From positions 620,001 to 684,000 of the forward strand of contig CM066311.1 in assembly GCA_033807695.1 (NCBI GenBank): a stretch of 64,000 bases of DNA. The letters are read 5' to 3'. The notes under the pieces were generated by a model that was not told where the DNA came from, ran no database searches, and was given only the letters and a program-made list of their open reading frames with translations. Of this stretch, positions 43,770 to 59,500 are shown piece after piece. Position numbers and translations under genes: made by a program. The stretch's first letter is position 1, and the number at the start of each line of letters is the position of its first letter. Source of the stretch: Daedaleopsis sinensis. Its lineage: Eukaryota > Basidiomycota > Agaricomycetes > Polyporales > Polyporaceae.

Positions 43770-46313
43770 TTACATGGCGACGTCGGCTGGAATGGGGATC
43801 GCCTGTCCACCCTTCGCAGCTCCGGGGGAGAACGTGTGCCAGCGGTCGTTGAATCGTACATCTGGGTCGGGGCAAGTCAGCAACTAACAGATACGAGGAC
43901 AGCGATGCAACTCACCGAGCGGGCGTCCGCCATACATATATTGCTGGAATTTTGCTGCGAGGAGGTCAGAACGATGCCAAAAGGGTAGATACGAAGGGAA
44001 AGGAAGTACCGATCGCAGTCTCCGCCTCCTGCACCTGAGCGAACTGGACGACACCACAGCCCTTCGACCGCGTGCCTTCGTACAGGATCTCCGCGAGCTC
44101 AACCTGACCAGTCGTCTCAAACAATTCCACCAAGTCCTCATTCGCGGTCGACCACGGCAACTGGACAACGCCATCAGCACCCTACTCAACTTCGCGCTGA
44201 CCAGGATGGGGGACACCTACGTTGCGGACCATAATCTGCTGGGACGGTTCAGGTTCAAAGCCGCTATACCCCCCAGCGCCGCCGTACGCCGCCGCATCGG
44301 GGGGGAATGCGCTCATGCGCATGTTGCCTTGCGATTCCGGCCCCGAGTAGTCGGCGTACAGGTCTTGACTCGAGAAGTCACGGCCGCCTGCGCTTGCGCC
44401 CGCTCCGGCACCACTGCTGGCAAAGCCGCCCCGGAAGCCACCGCGGAAGCCGCCACGGAGGCCCGAGCCTCGGAATCCTCCTCCACGAGCGCCGCCGCGA
44501 AGGCCGCGGTAGGAGCCTGGGCCCGTAAGGCCAGCGTACCGATCCTCACGCACTTCGAGCGTGCGGCCGTACCAATCAAAGCCGTTGTACATGCCTAGGG
44601 AGGAGTCAGGTCAGACAAAAAAGACGAGTCCAAAAGTCGGGGAATTGACATACTGATAGCTTGCGCAGCGTCTTTTGCGGTCTCGAAGATGACGGTGCCG
44701 GAGCCCTTGGGACGACCATCTACTCCAATATTGATGTCCGCGCGGATGATGTTGCCCGCGGAACGGAAGAGGTCCTTCAGGTCCTGCCAGCCCGCCTGGT
44801 AGGGCAACTACGTACAAATTGGTCAACGAGTCGATCCTTCGTCGAAGTGAAGTAATGAAGATTTCGGCACTTACGTTACCAACATATAGCTGGTTACCAG
44901 GGTTTGAGTGATTGAAGTAGTTGTGGGATGGCGGGCGCGGAGGAGGTGCGGCATTCAAGCCCTGACCAGCCATGGCCATGCCAATCTTCCCTGGTACTGG
45001 GGTTGCACCGAAGCGAGACTCGTGCTCGCGGTCCTGTTGCATGTCAGCGATTACGCGCAGAATGCCACATACAGTGTACTGACCTCCCGGATAAACACTG
45101 GGCGCCCAAGGAGGAGCTGCTCGGAAAGCTCCCGGATCGCACGTTGGGCATCCTCGTTGGACGCAAACTCAACAATACTGGAGGAGAGGTAAATTCAGCG
45201 ACGGCAAGAGACGCATCAGACGAGTGTGACTCACCCACAACCCTTTGAAACCCCGGTGGGGGTAACGAGGACTTCGGCGAAAAGAACCTCACCAGCTAAC
45301 CAGACCCAAAAAGAAAGCTCCCATCAATAACCATCCAGCAACTCGTCACTCCGTCAGTAAATTGAAAGCTCCAAACTCCGCGAAAGACGTCGGCGACTGT
45401 GCTGCTTTGTTGGGCCTCTATCCACGGACTCGGTCCCCGTGCCCTCGACCATGACCATGATCCACTAAATCTCGCCTCGAGCGCAATCCTTGCAGCAGGG
45501 CCTCCGCCTCCAATGCGTCCGACTCCGACTCCGACGACCGCAGCCTCGTCTTCATCCTCACTCCTTACGACTGCCACGTCTCCCAAGCCCGGTACTCCCC
45601 AATCCAAATCCCCAAGAAGAAGGCGAAAAACTGATCTAGGATTCCCCAACCCACCTCCCCGCATGAATTCCATCAGGTCCCGATACTTGACGTCGTAGCT
45701 GAGGTTGCCCACGTAGACTCGGTTTTCCCGCTTGCTGACCTTCGCAAACTCGGATGCCTCTTCATGGGGCGCATTCATGGGGCCACCGAGCGAACGAGCA
45801 AATGGCTCAGATGCACGTCGGTCACGGCTGCGTGAACGGCTACGGCTGCGACCCGATCGCGATCTCGAAGTCGAGCGGCGAGAACGGCGACGTGGAGAGC
45901 CCGAGCGCCGTCGGGTGCGAGAGGGAGTAAGACTCCTTGAGCGGCGGGTGCGACGCTGTTTTATACGCAGGGTAAGAGACTGGTACGGTACTCCAAAGAA
46001 ACAAGGAATGTATAACAGATGCGGTACTCACGTCGCCGTTGCGCCTGTCGTCTGGTTCCCAATGGTCACTCTTCCTGCGCGCTGCGACATGGTCAGTTAT
46101 TCTGCGCCACAGCAAAGCGGTCGAGAGGAACGTACTGGAGTCACGACGGTCCCGTTCTCTGTCCCGTTCGCGATCTCTGTCCTTGTCGCGGTCCCGCCTT
46201 TCCCTTTCTCTGTCGCGTTCGCGCTCCCTATCGCGATCTGCGTCACGGTCGCGCTCTCTCTCACGGTCTTTTCTCTCTTCCACCTCGTCCTTGACCTTCA
46301 TATCCACCTCCAT
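43770..46313 (-). CDS. SR-rich, three-RRM mRNA-binding protein (Gbp2/Hrb1-like)
   Basis: The N-terminus MEVDMKVKDEVEERK leads into long R-D/R-E repeats, then an RS-rich block, then three RNA recognition motifs. RRM1: RVYVGNLSYDVKYRDL, with a long intron, then KGCGIVEFA. RRM2: QLYVGN, LPYQAGWQDLKDLFR and GRPKGSGTVIFE. A glycine/arginine-rich RGG region (GARGGGFRGSGLRGGFRGG) follows. RRM3: QIMVRNLPWSTANEDLVELF, GCGVVQFAQVQEAETAI, and GGRPLDVRFNDRWHTF at the end. The order RS, RRM, RRM, RGG linker, RRM matches yeast Gbp2/Hrb1, shuttling proteins that couple transcription elongation (TREX) to quality-controlled mRNA export. The last exon ends with the stop at 43770. The upstream region is shared with the MFSD5-like gene. 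Confidence 0.87.
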
Positions 46314-46699
46314 GGCGAGCGACTAGAAAAGAGGGAGCGAACAAAGGAGTAGGAGCAGAGACAAAGACGTAGCAGCTGGCGTGACGGCGAGAGGCAAGGC
46401 GCGTACGAGTTCGACGCGCAGGATTTTCCCCCCTATCACAGCCTAGCGCGCGCTCCAGCGGGGTTCCAATTGGTGTGGCTCCGCTACCTTATGTAGTAAG
46501 TAACTAAACGTTTGTTTGTTTACTTCATAGAACGACCTGACTCTGACGATAACCACCTTCCGATCGACTATCTTATAGCAGGACCCCGCGACTCGAGCTG
46601 CACTATACTCATCTTCACAGCTGGTGCAACAGGGCAACTATGCCCTTCTAAAGAAACTAAACCTTCCAGCGTTTGGCTCGAAGAACAAGAATCGGACGG
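46314..46699. promoter_or_regulatory. Shared divergent promoter region
   Basis: 386 bp separate the start codons of two divergent genes, the Gbp2-like protein (minus) and the MFSD5-like transporter (plus), so both promoters must lie here. No clear TATA box is seen. Confidence 0.55.
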
Positions 46700-48449
46700 A
46701 TGGCGTCTTTTTATGAGTTGCAACTCTTCGTCCTGATAGTCGTTTGCCTGGCCTTCTTCTTCCTCGAGAAGTACCTTCTTAGGCGACGGAATACATCCGA
46801 ACATGATGCAGAGAATAGTGCGCCGCCCTCGATTGTATCCAGCTTGTCAAGACGTTATCTCTGCGTATACGCAATTGTCATGGGTAAGTTGAGCTGAATT
46901 CTCTCGAAGCCTTGTAACTCATTCGCATTTAGGCGCAGACTGGCTCCAGGGGCCATACATCTACTCTCTATATCGCGAACAGTATGGTCTACCAGAACGC
47001 TGGGTCGCACTCCTGTTCGTACTAGGATTCCTCACCGCAGGGGTCGTTGCCCCTTTGGTGGGCGTATGGGCTGATCAATAGTAAGCGTTCGACTCTTCAA
47101 ATGTCCCAGCCGACTGAACAATCTGTGAATTCAGTGGACGCAAACGAATGTGCATGATCTTCTGTCTGATATACGCGCTGGCGTGCGCCTTCATCCAGTT
47201 TTCGGCATTGCCATTGCTCTTCGTCGGTCGACTCCTGGGAGGTTTCGGAACCGCCATCCTACTCTCGATCTTCGAATCATGGCTGATCACATCTGCGAAC
47301 CATCTCACGCTATCATCGCGAGACCTGTCATCGATTCTCGGGCGAGCGACACTTGTCAACAGTGTTGTTGCAGCACTCGCAGGCATGGCCAGCAACGAAC
47401 TGGTTGATCGCACAGATTCCTTCGCAAGCCCGTTCGTGGCGAGCGCGTCACTACTTCTCTTCGGTTGGGTAGTGATCAGCTTCCTATGGTCAGAGAACTA
47501 TGGCGCCGCGGCTTCATCAGCACACGCGATGGTGGACTTCAAACGCCTGTCGGAGGCATGGGGCATTGTTCGCTCAGGTGCGTAACTTTGAGCTCTTGGT
47601 AAAGAGTGGGCGATGCCAGACAGTCCCAACGTGGGCTTGTCTTGGATCGCCTACGCTGACATGCGCCAGAGAGCATCAATTTTGTCGCTGACAGTGTCTC
47701 CCTCAGACCTCCGACTTGCCGTCTTGGGTCTGACACAGACATGTTTCGAGGGGTCGTTGTACATCTTCGTATTCCTCTGGGTCCCCCTGTTGCAAGAGGC
47801 CGCCATGGGTACGGGGACGGGCAAGCTTCCTCTCGGATTTATCTTCTCCTCGCTGATGGTCTCGATGACTATTGGCTCCGTCATCTACACTTCCATCGTC
47901 TCGCTCTCTCGACTAGATGCTCCGAACGACCACCGCCGAACCCCATCCAGCTCCACCTCTTCCTCCGACAGCCCTTCGCCAACTATCCCAACACACGAGC
48001 GCGCGATCACGCTGCACGCGAAGCTAAGCGCAGTGGTGTGCGTCACCAGTGCCCTCGCATTCGTGACCAGCATCACAACGGACAGCGAGCACACGCGCTT
48101 CTGGGCGTTCTGCACGTTCGAAGCCTCCGCGGGAATATACTACCCGGTCCAGGGCATGCTCCGCGGCCGGCTCGTGGAAGACGAGCATCGGGCGACGGTA
48201 TGTCTCCCACGTCTCAAGGTCACAGACACGATAAGGGCTCATCAGCGGACCCACTCACAGCTTTCGTCGCTCTTCCGCGTCCCGCTGAACGCGTTCGTCG
48301 TCGTGTCCCTCCTGACGGGAGTGTCGTCAGCGCGGCACTTTGTGCTCTCCGCGTGCGCGGGCCTGTTACTGTGTTCGGCCCTCGTCACCGCCGCCGTATT
48401 TCTCCGGGGCAGTAGAGGTCCCGCGCTCGGAAGCATGCGGACGGGGTGA
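46700..48449 (+). CDS. MFSD5-like (molybdate-anion type) major facilitator
   Basis: Starts MASFYELQLFVLIVVCLAFF, the first helix. Next come YLCVYAIVMGADWLQGPYIY, LYREQYGLPERWVALLF, GVWADQYGRKRMCMIFCLIY, FVGRLLGGFGTAILLSIFES, WLITSANH, LAVLGLTQTCFEGSLYIFVF and WAFCTFEASAGIYYPVQGML. These blocks are characteristic of the MFSD5 family (MOT2 in algae), associated with molybdate uptake. Five or six short introns. The cytosolic loop after helix 8 is Ser-rich and long. The substrate is inferred from the family only. Helices 11 and 12 follow an in-phase intron near 48200-48260. Confidence 0.87.
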
Positions 48450-50315
48450 CGGCCTAGTCAAACGCTCGGACTGACTCCTCGAGAATGCTGGTTGCGAGGA
48501 TGTGCTTGCCAGGTCAGTGTGGTTCTCAGCGGTTACAAGTATTTTTGCGACAACTCCACTCATGTGATTTGTTTGATAGCTATAGAGCTCGTATCGCTGA
48601 CAGTGTACGGTAGACTTCACGATCGAGGTTATGTGCCTTGATTCAGTCGCGTCAGGCGTTCAACCTCTACAAATCATTGCAGCCTTGGTAGATGAACGAT
48701 TGGCCCTCCCGTCTTTTGAATGGTGGTAGCTATGGTACACATGCGGTCAAAAGTCAGTGACAATGCAAGAAGCAACGGGACCGCCAAGGAGCTGAAAGCT
48801 CGCTTGCTCGCCCGCGCTGTAATAGCCTGTGGCTTCGTCGCTCGCGCTTGCGTAGTACTAGCAACGTAGTAGCGTCTCACATACAACGCCGCTGATGTGA
48901 GAGGACAGCTTTTTCCCAGGTATGAGGTCTTCTACTCGGCATTCATCTTCTCATCCGCACACAGGCTAGGCATGCGCAGTGCCTGCTTCCGAGCGTTACA
49001 ACATTCTATATATCCCGGTTGTCACCATCATGTCATCTCCCCAGAATACTATAAGCGGTGCGCTCAGCATCATCATCGTCAACACTCCTAGGGGATCCTG
49101 AGCGGCCCACAATTCATCAGGTCGTTCAACGTTCAAGCCTTGTGGTCCTCAACATAATACAGGCAGTCTGTCATAAACTGTGGCTGTTGTCGTCCGAGTT
49201 TGCAAAGTAGCCTACCGACTGCGTTCCACCCGCTGTATAGTTCTTCAACCACAGAAGCGGACAACTTGAGGACATCCGGCATTGTTACCATACTAGTTAG
49301 TATCTGCCTGGAATTGGAACATTGCCTAGCGCATGCGTTGTGATGCTGTGTATTTTGTACTGCTGAGGTTACTAGTATTTGTAAGTCCTTCTATTGCACC
49401 GAGGAGCTCAGGCCTAAGGTTAAACTTTACACCTCGCGTCGGATCATTGAAGTGACTACTTCTAAGTTCTATGAGTTATACTTACCAAGGTTCTACTCTT
49501 CTTTTTCAACCTGAGTAGACAGATTGGCTGTTATTTAAAATAAGTAAGTCTATTCCTTCGGCTACTAGGGCGTCCGTTTGGGCGGGTGTCACAGACTGAT
49601 CAAGAAGCGGTGTTTTTGACGCGATCTGGTAAGGTATGTCTCTGATTTGTATTCCCAACAACGCCCCAGTCCTTGTCAGAAACCGGACGGTGCGTTCTTT
49701 CAAGCACCTTCCATGCAACATCTCTTGACATCTCATGCTATTGCGCCCTACTCGTACTTAGGTGAGTTTCGTATGTGAATGAATGGCCGTCTCGAACGTC
49801 TTTTCTAACTTCCACCGTGTGCTGACGACCAGACGGAAAGTCGCGATTGAATGATCAAAAAACGCGAATAGCAAGTGATCACGCGTACGCCGAAACGACC
49901 ATACATCGGAGCACGCTAACGGTCCTATGTATAATGTAGTTGCCTGATGTCAGCGTGGCCCATGGCCATCTTGCAGTGGCGGTGAAAACCCCGAACCATA
50001 TGTAATTCAGTTGCATGCAACCGGGGGCTCGGGTCAACCTCGACGCCACCCGTACCAGCCCCCTATAGACTTGCTATCGCCTGTGCATGCTACGAATCGC
50101 CCCCAATCTCCACCACCTCGTCGCGGCCGATAACTTGGACACCACGAACACGAATTTAGAGCTCCTCTGCCCCTAGATATCCCCAAGACACGAGACGGTG
50201 AGCAGCTTCTCCGACCCGAGGCCCGTTTCACACGTCACTCACTTCCGTCGACGACTGCTGCGCCCGGTGCACCTTCGAATTCGGTACTCAGACAGGGTAT
50301 ATTGCGAGCCCTGGC
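48450..50315. other. Gene-free region of 1.9 kb
   Basis: AT-richer than its flanks in 49.3-49.9 kb. A minus frame at 49506-49736 (76 codons) looks protein-like, with an IPYQIASKTPLLDQSVTP stretch, but has no neighbours, so it may be a relic of an element. Nothing else supported. Confidence 0.4.
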
Positions 50316-51446
50316 ATGATACCGATCGCCGTCAAAAGCCCCGCGCGGCTGGCCGCGAGGCAGAACGATGGCAGCAAACTGCTACGCGTCGAAGACACAA
50401 GCTGGAGGCTGCAATACGACGGACAATGGAGCTCGAGCAGCATTCCCGTTGACCAGGATCACGACGATGATCTCTCGGTGCACGTATCCTCGCAATCAGG
50501 ATCCACGATCAAGTTTTCATTCAATGGTGCGTCGCAGTTCTGCCGGTGCTAGCTTCTCTTCCTACAGTCCGATGCGCCACAAGCCGCTCTACTTCGTCCC
50601 ATCGATCCCCTCTTCCCCCCCCAACTCTCGTACTGACTATACGTCCGGCTTCTAGGAACCTTCGTCGGCGTATACGGTGTGCTTGACGATGCCTCATATG
50701 ACGCTACATTTACACTGGACGACGAGCCTCCAACACGGCAATCGATAACCGAGCCGCCACCCACGTCCCAGATCAACTGGCCCTTCTTCTCCACATCAAC
50801 CCCATTAGAGCCGGGCCTGCACGAGCTCACGATGACGCTGAACCAGGGCACGTTCAAGCTGGACTACATCCAGTACACCTCTATCAACGGGCTCGATGAC
50901 GTTGGGGATGCTTCCCAGGTGCAGCCGACCTCTCCGGACGGCGCCGCGCCCTCGGGGATCCTTCCACAACAATCTGACGGTGGGAAGGAGTTTTCCACGG
51001 GGGCGGTTGCTGGGATTGCGGTAGCCGCAGCAGTGATCGTGCTCGGTGTGGTCGCGTTGCTGCTTCGCGTGTTCTATCGACGGGCGCGGAGAGTACGGCA
51101 CCAACGGTCGTCTCCGGAGAAGCCGCTGGATATCCTGCACGAAGGTGAGTCTGCGCTCTCCCTCACGCTGCAACGGCTTGCGGGATCATCGGAGCACATC
51201 GTCTGATCTCCTTCTTCTCGTGTAGCTTCCCCCAAATCTCCACCGCCGGCCGCACGGGGACCGTTACGCCGCTTCAGCCGAATATACCGACCACGAGCGC
51301 CGCGCTCGGCGCAGAGCTCGAAGACTGCGACTTCCTCAGCACCGACGTCGGTCACGCAGTCCTCGGCCATGTTCACGTCTGTCATCATGCTTTCCCCTGC
51401 GCTGTCGATGGTTTCGGAAGAGGGAGACGGCCATAGTCGCGTATGA
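50316..51446 (+). CDS. Single-pass membrane protein with beta-rich ectodomain
   Basis: Three exons from ATG 50316; introns begin after FSFN and after DILHE. The ectodomain contains DTSWRLQYDGQWSSSS, GTFVGVYGVLDDASYDATF, LEPGLHELTMTLNQGTFKLD and YIQYTS, a layout common in agaricomycete surface proteins with galactose-binding-like folds. A membrane helix follows (GAVAGIAVAAAVIVLGVVAL) and then a basic stop-transfer RRARRVRHQR. The cytosolic tail is Ser/Pro-rich. No signal peptide is visible at this start, so a 5' exon is probably missing upstream of 50316 or the helix itself serves as anchor. Architecture resembles the gene at 19.5 kb, but I see no close sequence similarity. Function unknown. 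Confidence 0.72.
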
Positions 51447-51937
51447 CCGTTGTGCCTGCTTCCCCTCCGAATCGACTCTTCTCGATTATGATTATTGATG
51501 CACCTGCGGACTGGACATTGGCTGTATCCGAACTATCGCCAACACTGTATCCCACTCACCTATAGCATACTACGATAACATTATGTGTCGCTTGTCCGAT
51601 GCCGTTGTATCGCTGCACATCTGTACCATACTTACATACATGATTCTGGAATGTTAGCCGACGATCTATATGCGTTTTGCTTTCAATGCTCTCTCCGGTG
51701 TATATTACAGAGGGAGTGGACGAACTATAGAGCTTCGAAGTCCGAAACCAACTGATGTGAGACGATACTTTCGGAGAAATTGAGACTGCTACACATTGAG
51801 ACTCCGACTGAACGCTTCTGACACGTGTCGGGAGACTGGGTAATCGCGCGCAGGTGGTGAGCTCGACACGTCCGTCATCAGCGCCTGAGACAACTTACAC
51901 GTTTGACGATAGACACCACCACGACCTGCACGACGCC
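51447..51937. other. Intergenic with SEC23 promoter
   Basis: No gene seen. Contains the leader and promoter of SEC23. Confidence 0.5.
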
Positions 51938-55140
<3,203 letters not shown>

Positions 55141-56133
55141 CCGCTCAAACGTTCGGAATAATCTGTGTTTCCGTTAGTGTACCCAACATCCAACAGATCT
55201 TCACAACGGCTGGCCGACTTTTGATAACGCTTGGCACTTCCGTTCGTTTCACGTGCGGTAGCCCTATCATCTCTCGCTGTGCAATGTGCATCGTATGGCC
55301 GTACTTGGATGAAGGAAGGGTACCCTCCCCCCCTCGCTGCTCTCGCACACGCTGTGAATAGACCAAAAACAACGCTGAACGTCTCCTCTCGGCCGCTCAG
55401 GTTCACCGTCATCTTCCTCGCCCGCTTCATGCTCGAATTCAGCGTTCGTAAGAATCACCGTTTCCGTAAGTGTACCAAACGACCGCCAGACTTTCACAAT
55501 TGCTGACCGTTGGTAGGGTAACGCTTCGCACTTCCGTTCGTTTCAGGTGGATTTTCCTAGATTTTCCTCTGCCAATCATATGGCCCGTACTTCGTTCAAG
55601 CGTACGTACCCCTCTTCCGCGCTCGCGCACGCTGTGAGCAAGCCAACAACGACGCTGGACGTCTCAGGCTCATCGTCAGGATCTTCTCCCACTTCATGCT
55701 CAACCTCCGCGGCGTCTACCTCTCCTCTAACCGCGTCCACTCCGACTCGAGCAGCGGCGTTCTCCCGCCCTCCCAGTCGCGCTTCACTGCCACGTTCTTC
55801 GCGATACACCTCTCGTCCCGTATTGCGGGGAACATAGGCGCGAGACTGCACACGTCCGCTTCGCACGGCTCGCATGCGTTCTATACCCTGAGCCAGACGT
55901 TGTACTCGTACTCGGGAGTCGGCGCACGCCGCGCGGAGCGACGACGGCTTGAAGACGGGGTGGGAGATGGAGGACGAGGGCGTAGGGACGTCGAGGGATC
56001 CGCTCATGATGGATCTGCCTGTGGGTAGGGAGACGATCGAGTTGAGCTCGATCAGGGCGAAGGAGGAGGGGTCTGACGTTGGAGTGTGTTCGACGATGAA
56101 GGCAGGTCAGCACCGCATAAAAACAAGCTTCTA
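55141..56133 (+). pseudogene. Relic of a DUF6533-type membrane protein gene, partly duplicated
   Basis: Fragments of the C-terminal half of a mushroom multi-helix membrane protein (DUF6533 class, recognised from memory) lie on the plus strand. Copy 1 (about 55150-55440) has NIQQIFTTA and TVIFLARFMLEF. Copy 2 (about 55441-56040) has the matching IVRIFSHFMLNLRGVYLS, then SQSRFTATFFAIHLSSRIAG and NIGARL. The copies are offset by roughly 270-290 bp. The fragments sit in different frames separated by stops, and the N-terminal helices are missing, so the gene is dead or grossly rearranged. A tail-like segment with MEDEGVGTSRDPL follows at 55968 and recurs at 60.8 kb. Confidence 0.6.
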
Positions 56134-56557
56134 GCAGGTCCCCGCACTCCGCGAACTTCAAATCGCCCCATGGATCCCCGGCGGCGGTGTGTCCCGTCCC
56201 AGCCCACAACGCCGAATCACACACAGACGATCCATCCTATGCTTTCAGGCACAGGCTGCACAGCGCCTCAGGCTCTACGATCTCCTGTGGATACGGAGGG
56301 CGGAAGGAAGGAGCCAGATACAGAACATGCATATCGCACAAAACATACACCACACGATCGTACGCAATTACAACACAGTAGCAGGGGCACGGTGGACAGT
56401 TATCCAGGAGGAGGCAACGGTACACGAGCAGCAACAACATCAACGGCGCGGGCAACGACGATACACGAAGAGGACGAGAGCGAATCCGGCGGAGAACGTC
56501 CAAGCGTATGTCGCCACCCTCACGCTCCTCTCCCAGCTGCCGGCATGCGGGGACGGC
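56134..56557. other. Intergenic, no gene seen
   Basis: Separates the DUF6533 relic from the stop codon of Argonaute. No convincing coding frame. Confidence 0.45.
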
Positions 56558-59500
56558 TCAGGAGAAGTACATCACACCGCGCAAGTTTGCGCTCAGCGGC
56601 CTGAAGTTCGCGCGGTAGTCCTCCAGCTGACGGGTGGCCTCCGGCCCGTCGAGCTGCTCCGCCGTCTCGGAGAGGTCCGTGCCCGGGCTGTCCGGGTCGT
56701 AGTGGTTGTTCGCGCGCGAGCAGACCGTGTCTGCGTCTGGGGTGCAGCGTAACCATGTCAGCGCATCGATCAAGAGGCTACACCGTTCCGCAAGTCACTT
56801 ACAGTAGACCGGCGCAGGGATCGACACGGACCGGGTCGACCGTGCGTAGACGTGGCACAGCGCGAAGGAGAGCGCCTGCAGACTGTCCGGCGTGAAGTTG
56901 TTCTCGTCGCACAGAACGTTGTAGTGGGCCGGGCGAGACGTGCCCAGCAGCGTATATACCGAGAAAAGCATTCGTCAGCCGAGCGAGCACGAAACAGTCA
57001 GAAACGAAGCGACTTATCCACTGTGGCTTTGTAGGTAGAAATCGAACTCGGTGGGGTGGGTGATGTCCCTATCGATGACGGTCCCCGCCGGGCAGTTGCC
57101 GCTACTATCGGCATCATGGTCATGCTGAGGGAAGAACCGGACGTGGTGACGCTTGCCAACCACGATGAAGGTAATCTTGGCCTCGATTCCTAGCGCCATG
57201 CAGGCCTCTGACGGAGCCTCCGCGTGAGCAAGCGACATTTATCCCCCCACGCAGTGTGCACGTACCCTTCAACTGCCGCAACTCTGGCAGCGAGATAGCC
57301 TTTCGTCAGCGAAACAACTTGCTGCTGCCGAACTCGCGCAACTCACCGTAGTCCATGACGTGCTTAAACTGGCCTTCAGACACTCCGTCGCGGTAGAAGA
57401 TGATCCTCTTGGGCTTGGCACCCCGGTACTCCTGATACATCTGGAGGATGTCTTTGGCCATGGCGCCGAGATCGTCAATCATCTCCTGCCGCGACGTCTG
57501 CACGCGGCAGTCCGCGACGTATTTCGCGGTGTCAGGGTCGATGTTGCCGACGAGCGCCGCGAACGACGGTCGACCGTCTGCGCCCGGGGCTGGGTGGGTG
57601 ACGTCGGCACTACGAACGTTGAGTACTTCTGCGTTCATGCGATGTATAAAGAGGTACCCACCCCATGACGATCGTCGGGTTGTGCGGGTCGGTGAGCGCA
57701 GGGACCGATCGGGGGTCGGGAATAATGTTGATCCCACCGAGTTTCACATTGATCCTGTACGCTATTGTCAGCTCTGTTTCCACAACGGCGAAGACTTAGC
57801 AGACTCACTTCAGGCAGATGTTGGCGAAGTACTGCGGCTTTGCGTGGGAGCACTTGGACGCCTTCAGGCACTGCGTGGCAACACCCTGTACACAGTCCCC
57901 GAAGCTGTGACATGTCAGTAATCTCGCAATAATCACGAGTAGACTAGTCACTCACTGCTTGATCGCCCGGTACGTGTCAGCCGATGTTTCAGGTAAAACG
58001 GCCACAATGAGGTCAGGACCGCCGGCTTCTTTGTGCTTGTCCAAAACATTCTTCGCCATATCTCTCATTTGCTGCAAACGCGATCAGATATCGTAACGAT
58101 AACAGCCACGAAGTGACTCACAGCGCCGATTTCCGAGGTTGACGTTCGATAGAAAATGAGAGGGTCCTTCTCCTGAACCGACATGCCTTGACATCGCTCA
58201 TCAGCATGATTCAAACAAGTCGGCATGAAGCTGGCAACGACTCACCGACGGCGGCAAACGCCCTCAAGAGCCCGCTCACCATCTCGTTAGCGGTATCCCG
58301 GTTGAACCGCTGTTCACGCTCGAAGATGACCACCATCCAGCGCTTGATGCTTTCCGGCTTGAAGAACTTCTTGCCGATCCTGAAAGGAGATGAGTGAACT
58401 GCGAACCGCGCACATATGGAGACGCGCACATATTCCACGCGCCATCACGCGGCCTCTGACACACAGATATCGGGTCAACACATCGTATTTAATCGGAGAG
58501 GTCCAGAAAGACAAACTCACGATCGTCTGTTGCTTGCCGTCCCAACCATATTGGAGGGTGGGAGGGTCCAGGATACGCGCCTGGATAGATTGCGGGCCAG
58601 CATTGGCATCGACGTGCATCCCGAATTGCTGCACGAGTGCGACATGAGAGTCCAACAAATAGGGATTAGAAAAGAGCTCGCACTCACCCGCACATAATCT
58701 GACTGGCTGTAGGCGAGAACGTCCAGTCCAACGCGAATACTGTCTAGACGTTCGGCCGGCCGCTTCGTCGCGAATTCCACAACCCTCTTGGTCTTATCAG
58801 AAGGAATCTGCTTCTTCATGATCTGGCCCGGAGGAATGGTGCAGCACTCGATGGGCAGTATCACGCCGGAACCGACCTACGACAAATATGAATGGTTTGT
58901 CACAAGACTTTGAAGGATACGCACCTCGATGCACACGATGTCAGGGAAGCGAAGTTGATAGTTGTGCGTCTGTAGGAAGTATTGGGCCACGGTCAACATC
59001 TGGCCCTCGCTATTCGTGAAGGACAGTTGTGCGGCGCCCGCCGCTGTCAGCTTCTTGACGGCTCGCGCTGGTCGACGATCGGTATGTGATTGCCCTGGTA
59101 TGTTGACTTCGACACGGACTCCAGACAAGAATCGCTGGAGCTTGATACGCTCTCGTTCGGACAAGCCGCGAACAGGTGCGACTCGGAGGCAGTTCGGGTC
59201 TTGGCGAGGTTTACCTAAGAACTCGAGGGCCACATCAATGACTGGGCCCGGCTTGTACATCGCGCCGGTGGATATGTCGACGTTGATCAGCATTTTGCCG
59301 ATCGCAGGGCGAACTGACTGGAAGTAGCCTCGCCAAAGAACGATGCCGCCGCCGATGTCCCGCTGCTCCCGATCCGTGAAGAAGGAACGGACGTTGAACG
59401 AGTAGTTCAGCGACGGTTCCATTCTAATGGCGACGTTGAGAGCCTAGGATGTACGTTCAGGATTGAATGAGCAACAAGCTTGTGGACATGGAAATCATGA

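Noticed and set aside
49506..49736. Minus frame of 76 codons in AT-rich DNA
   Set aside because: Protein-like text but no recognisable transposase, reverse transcriptase or other domain; too short to call.
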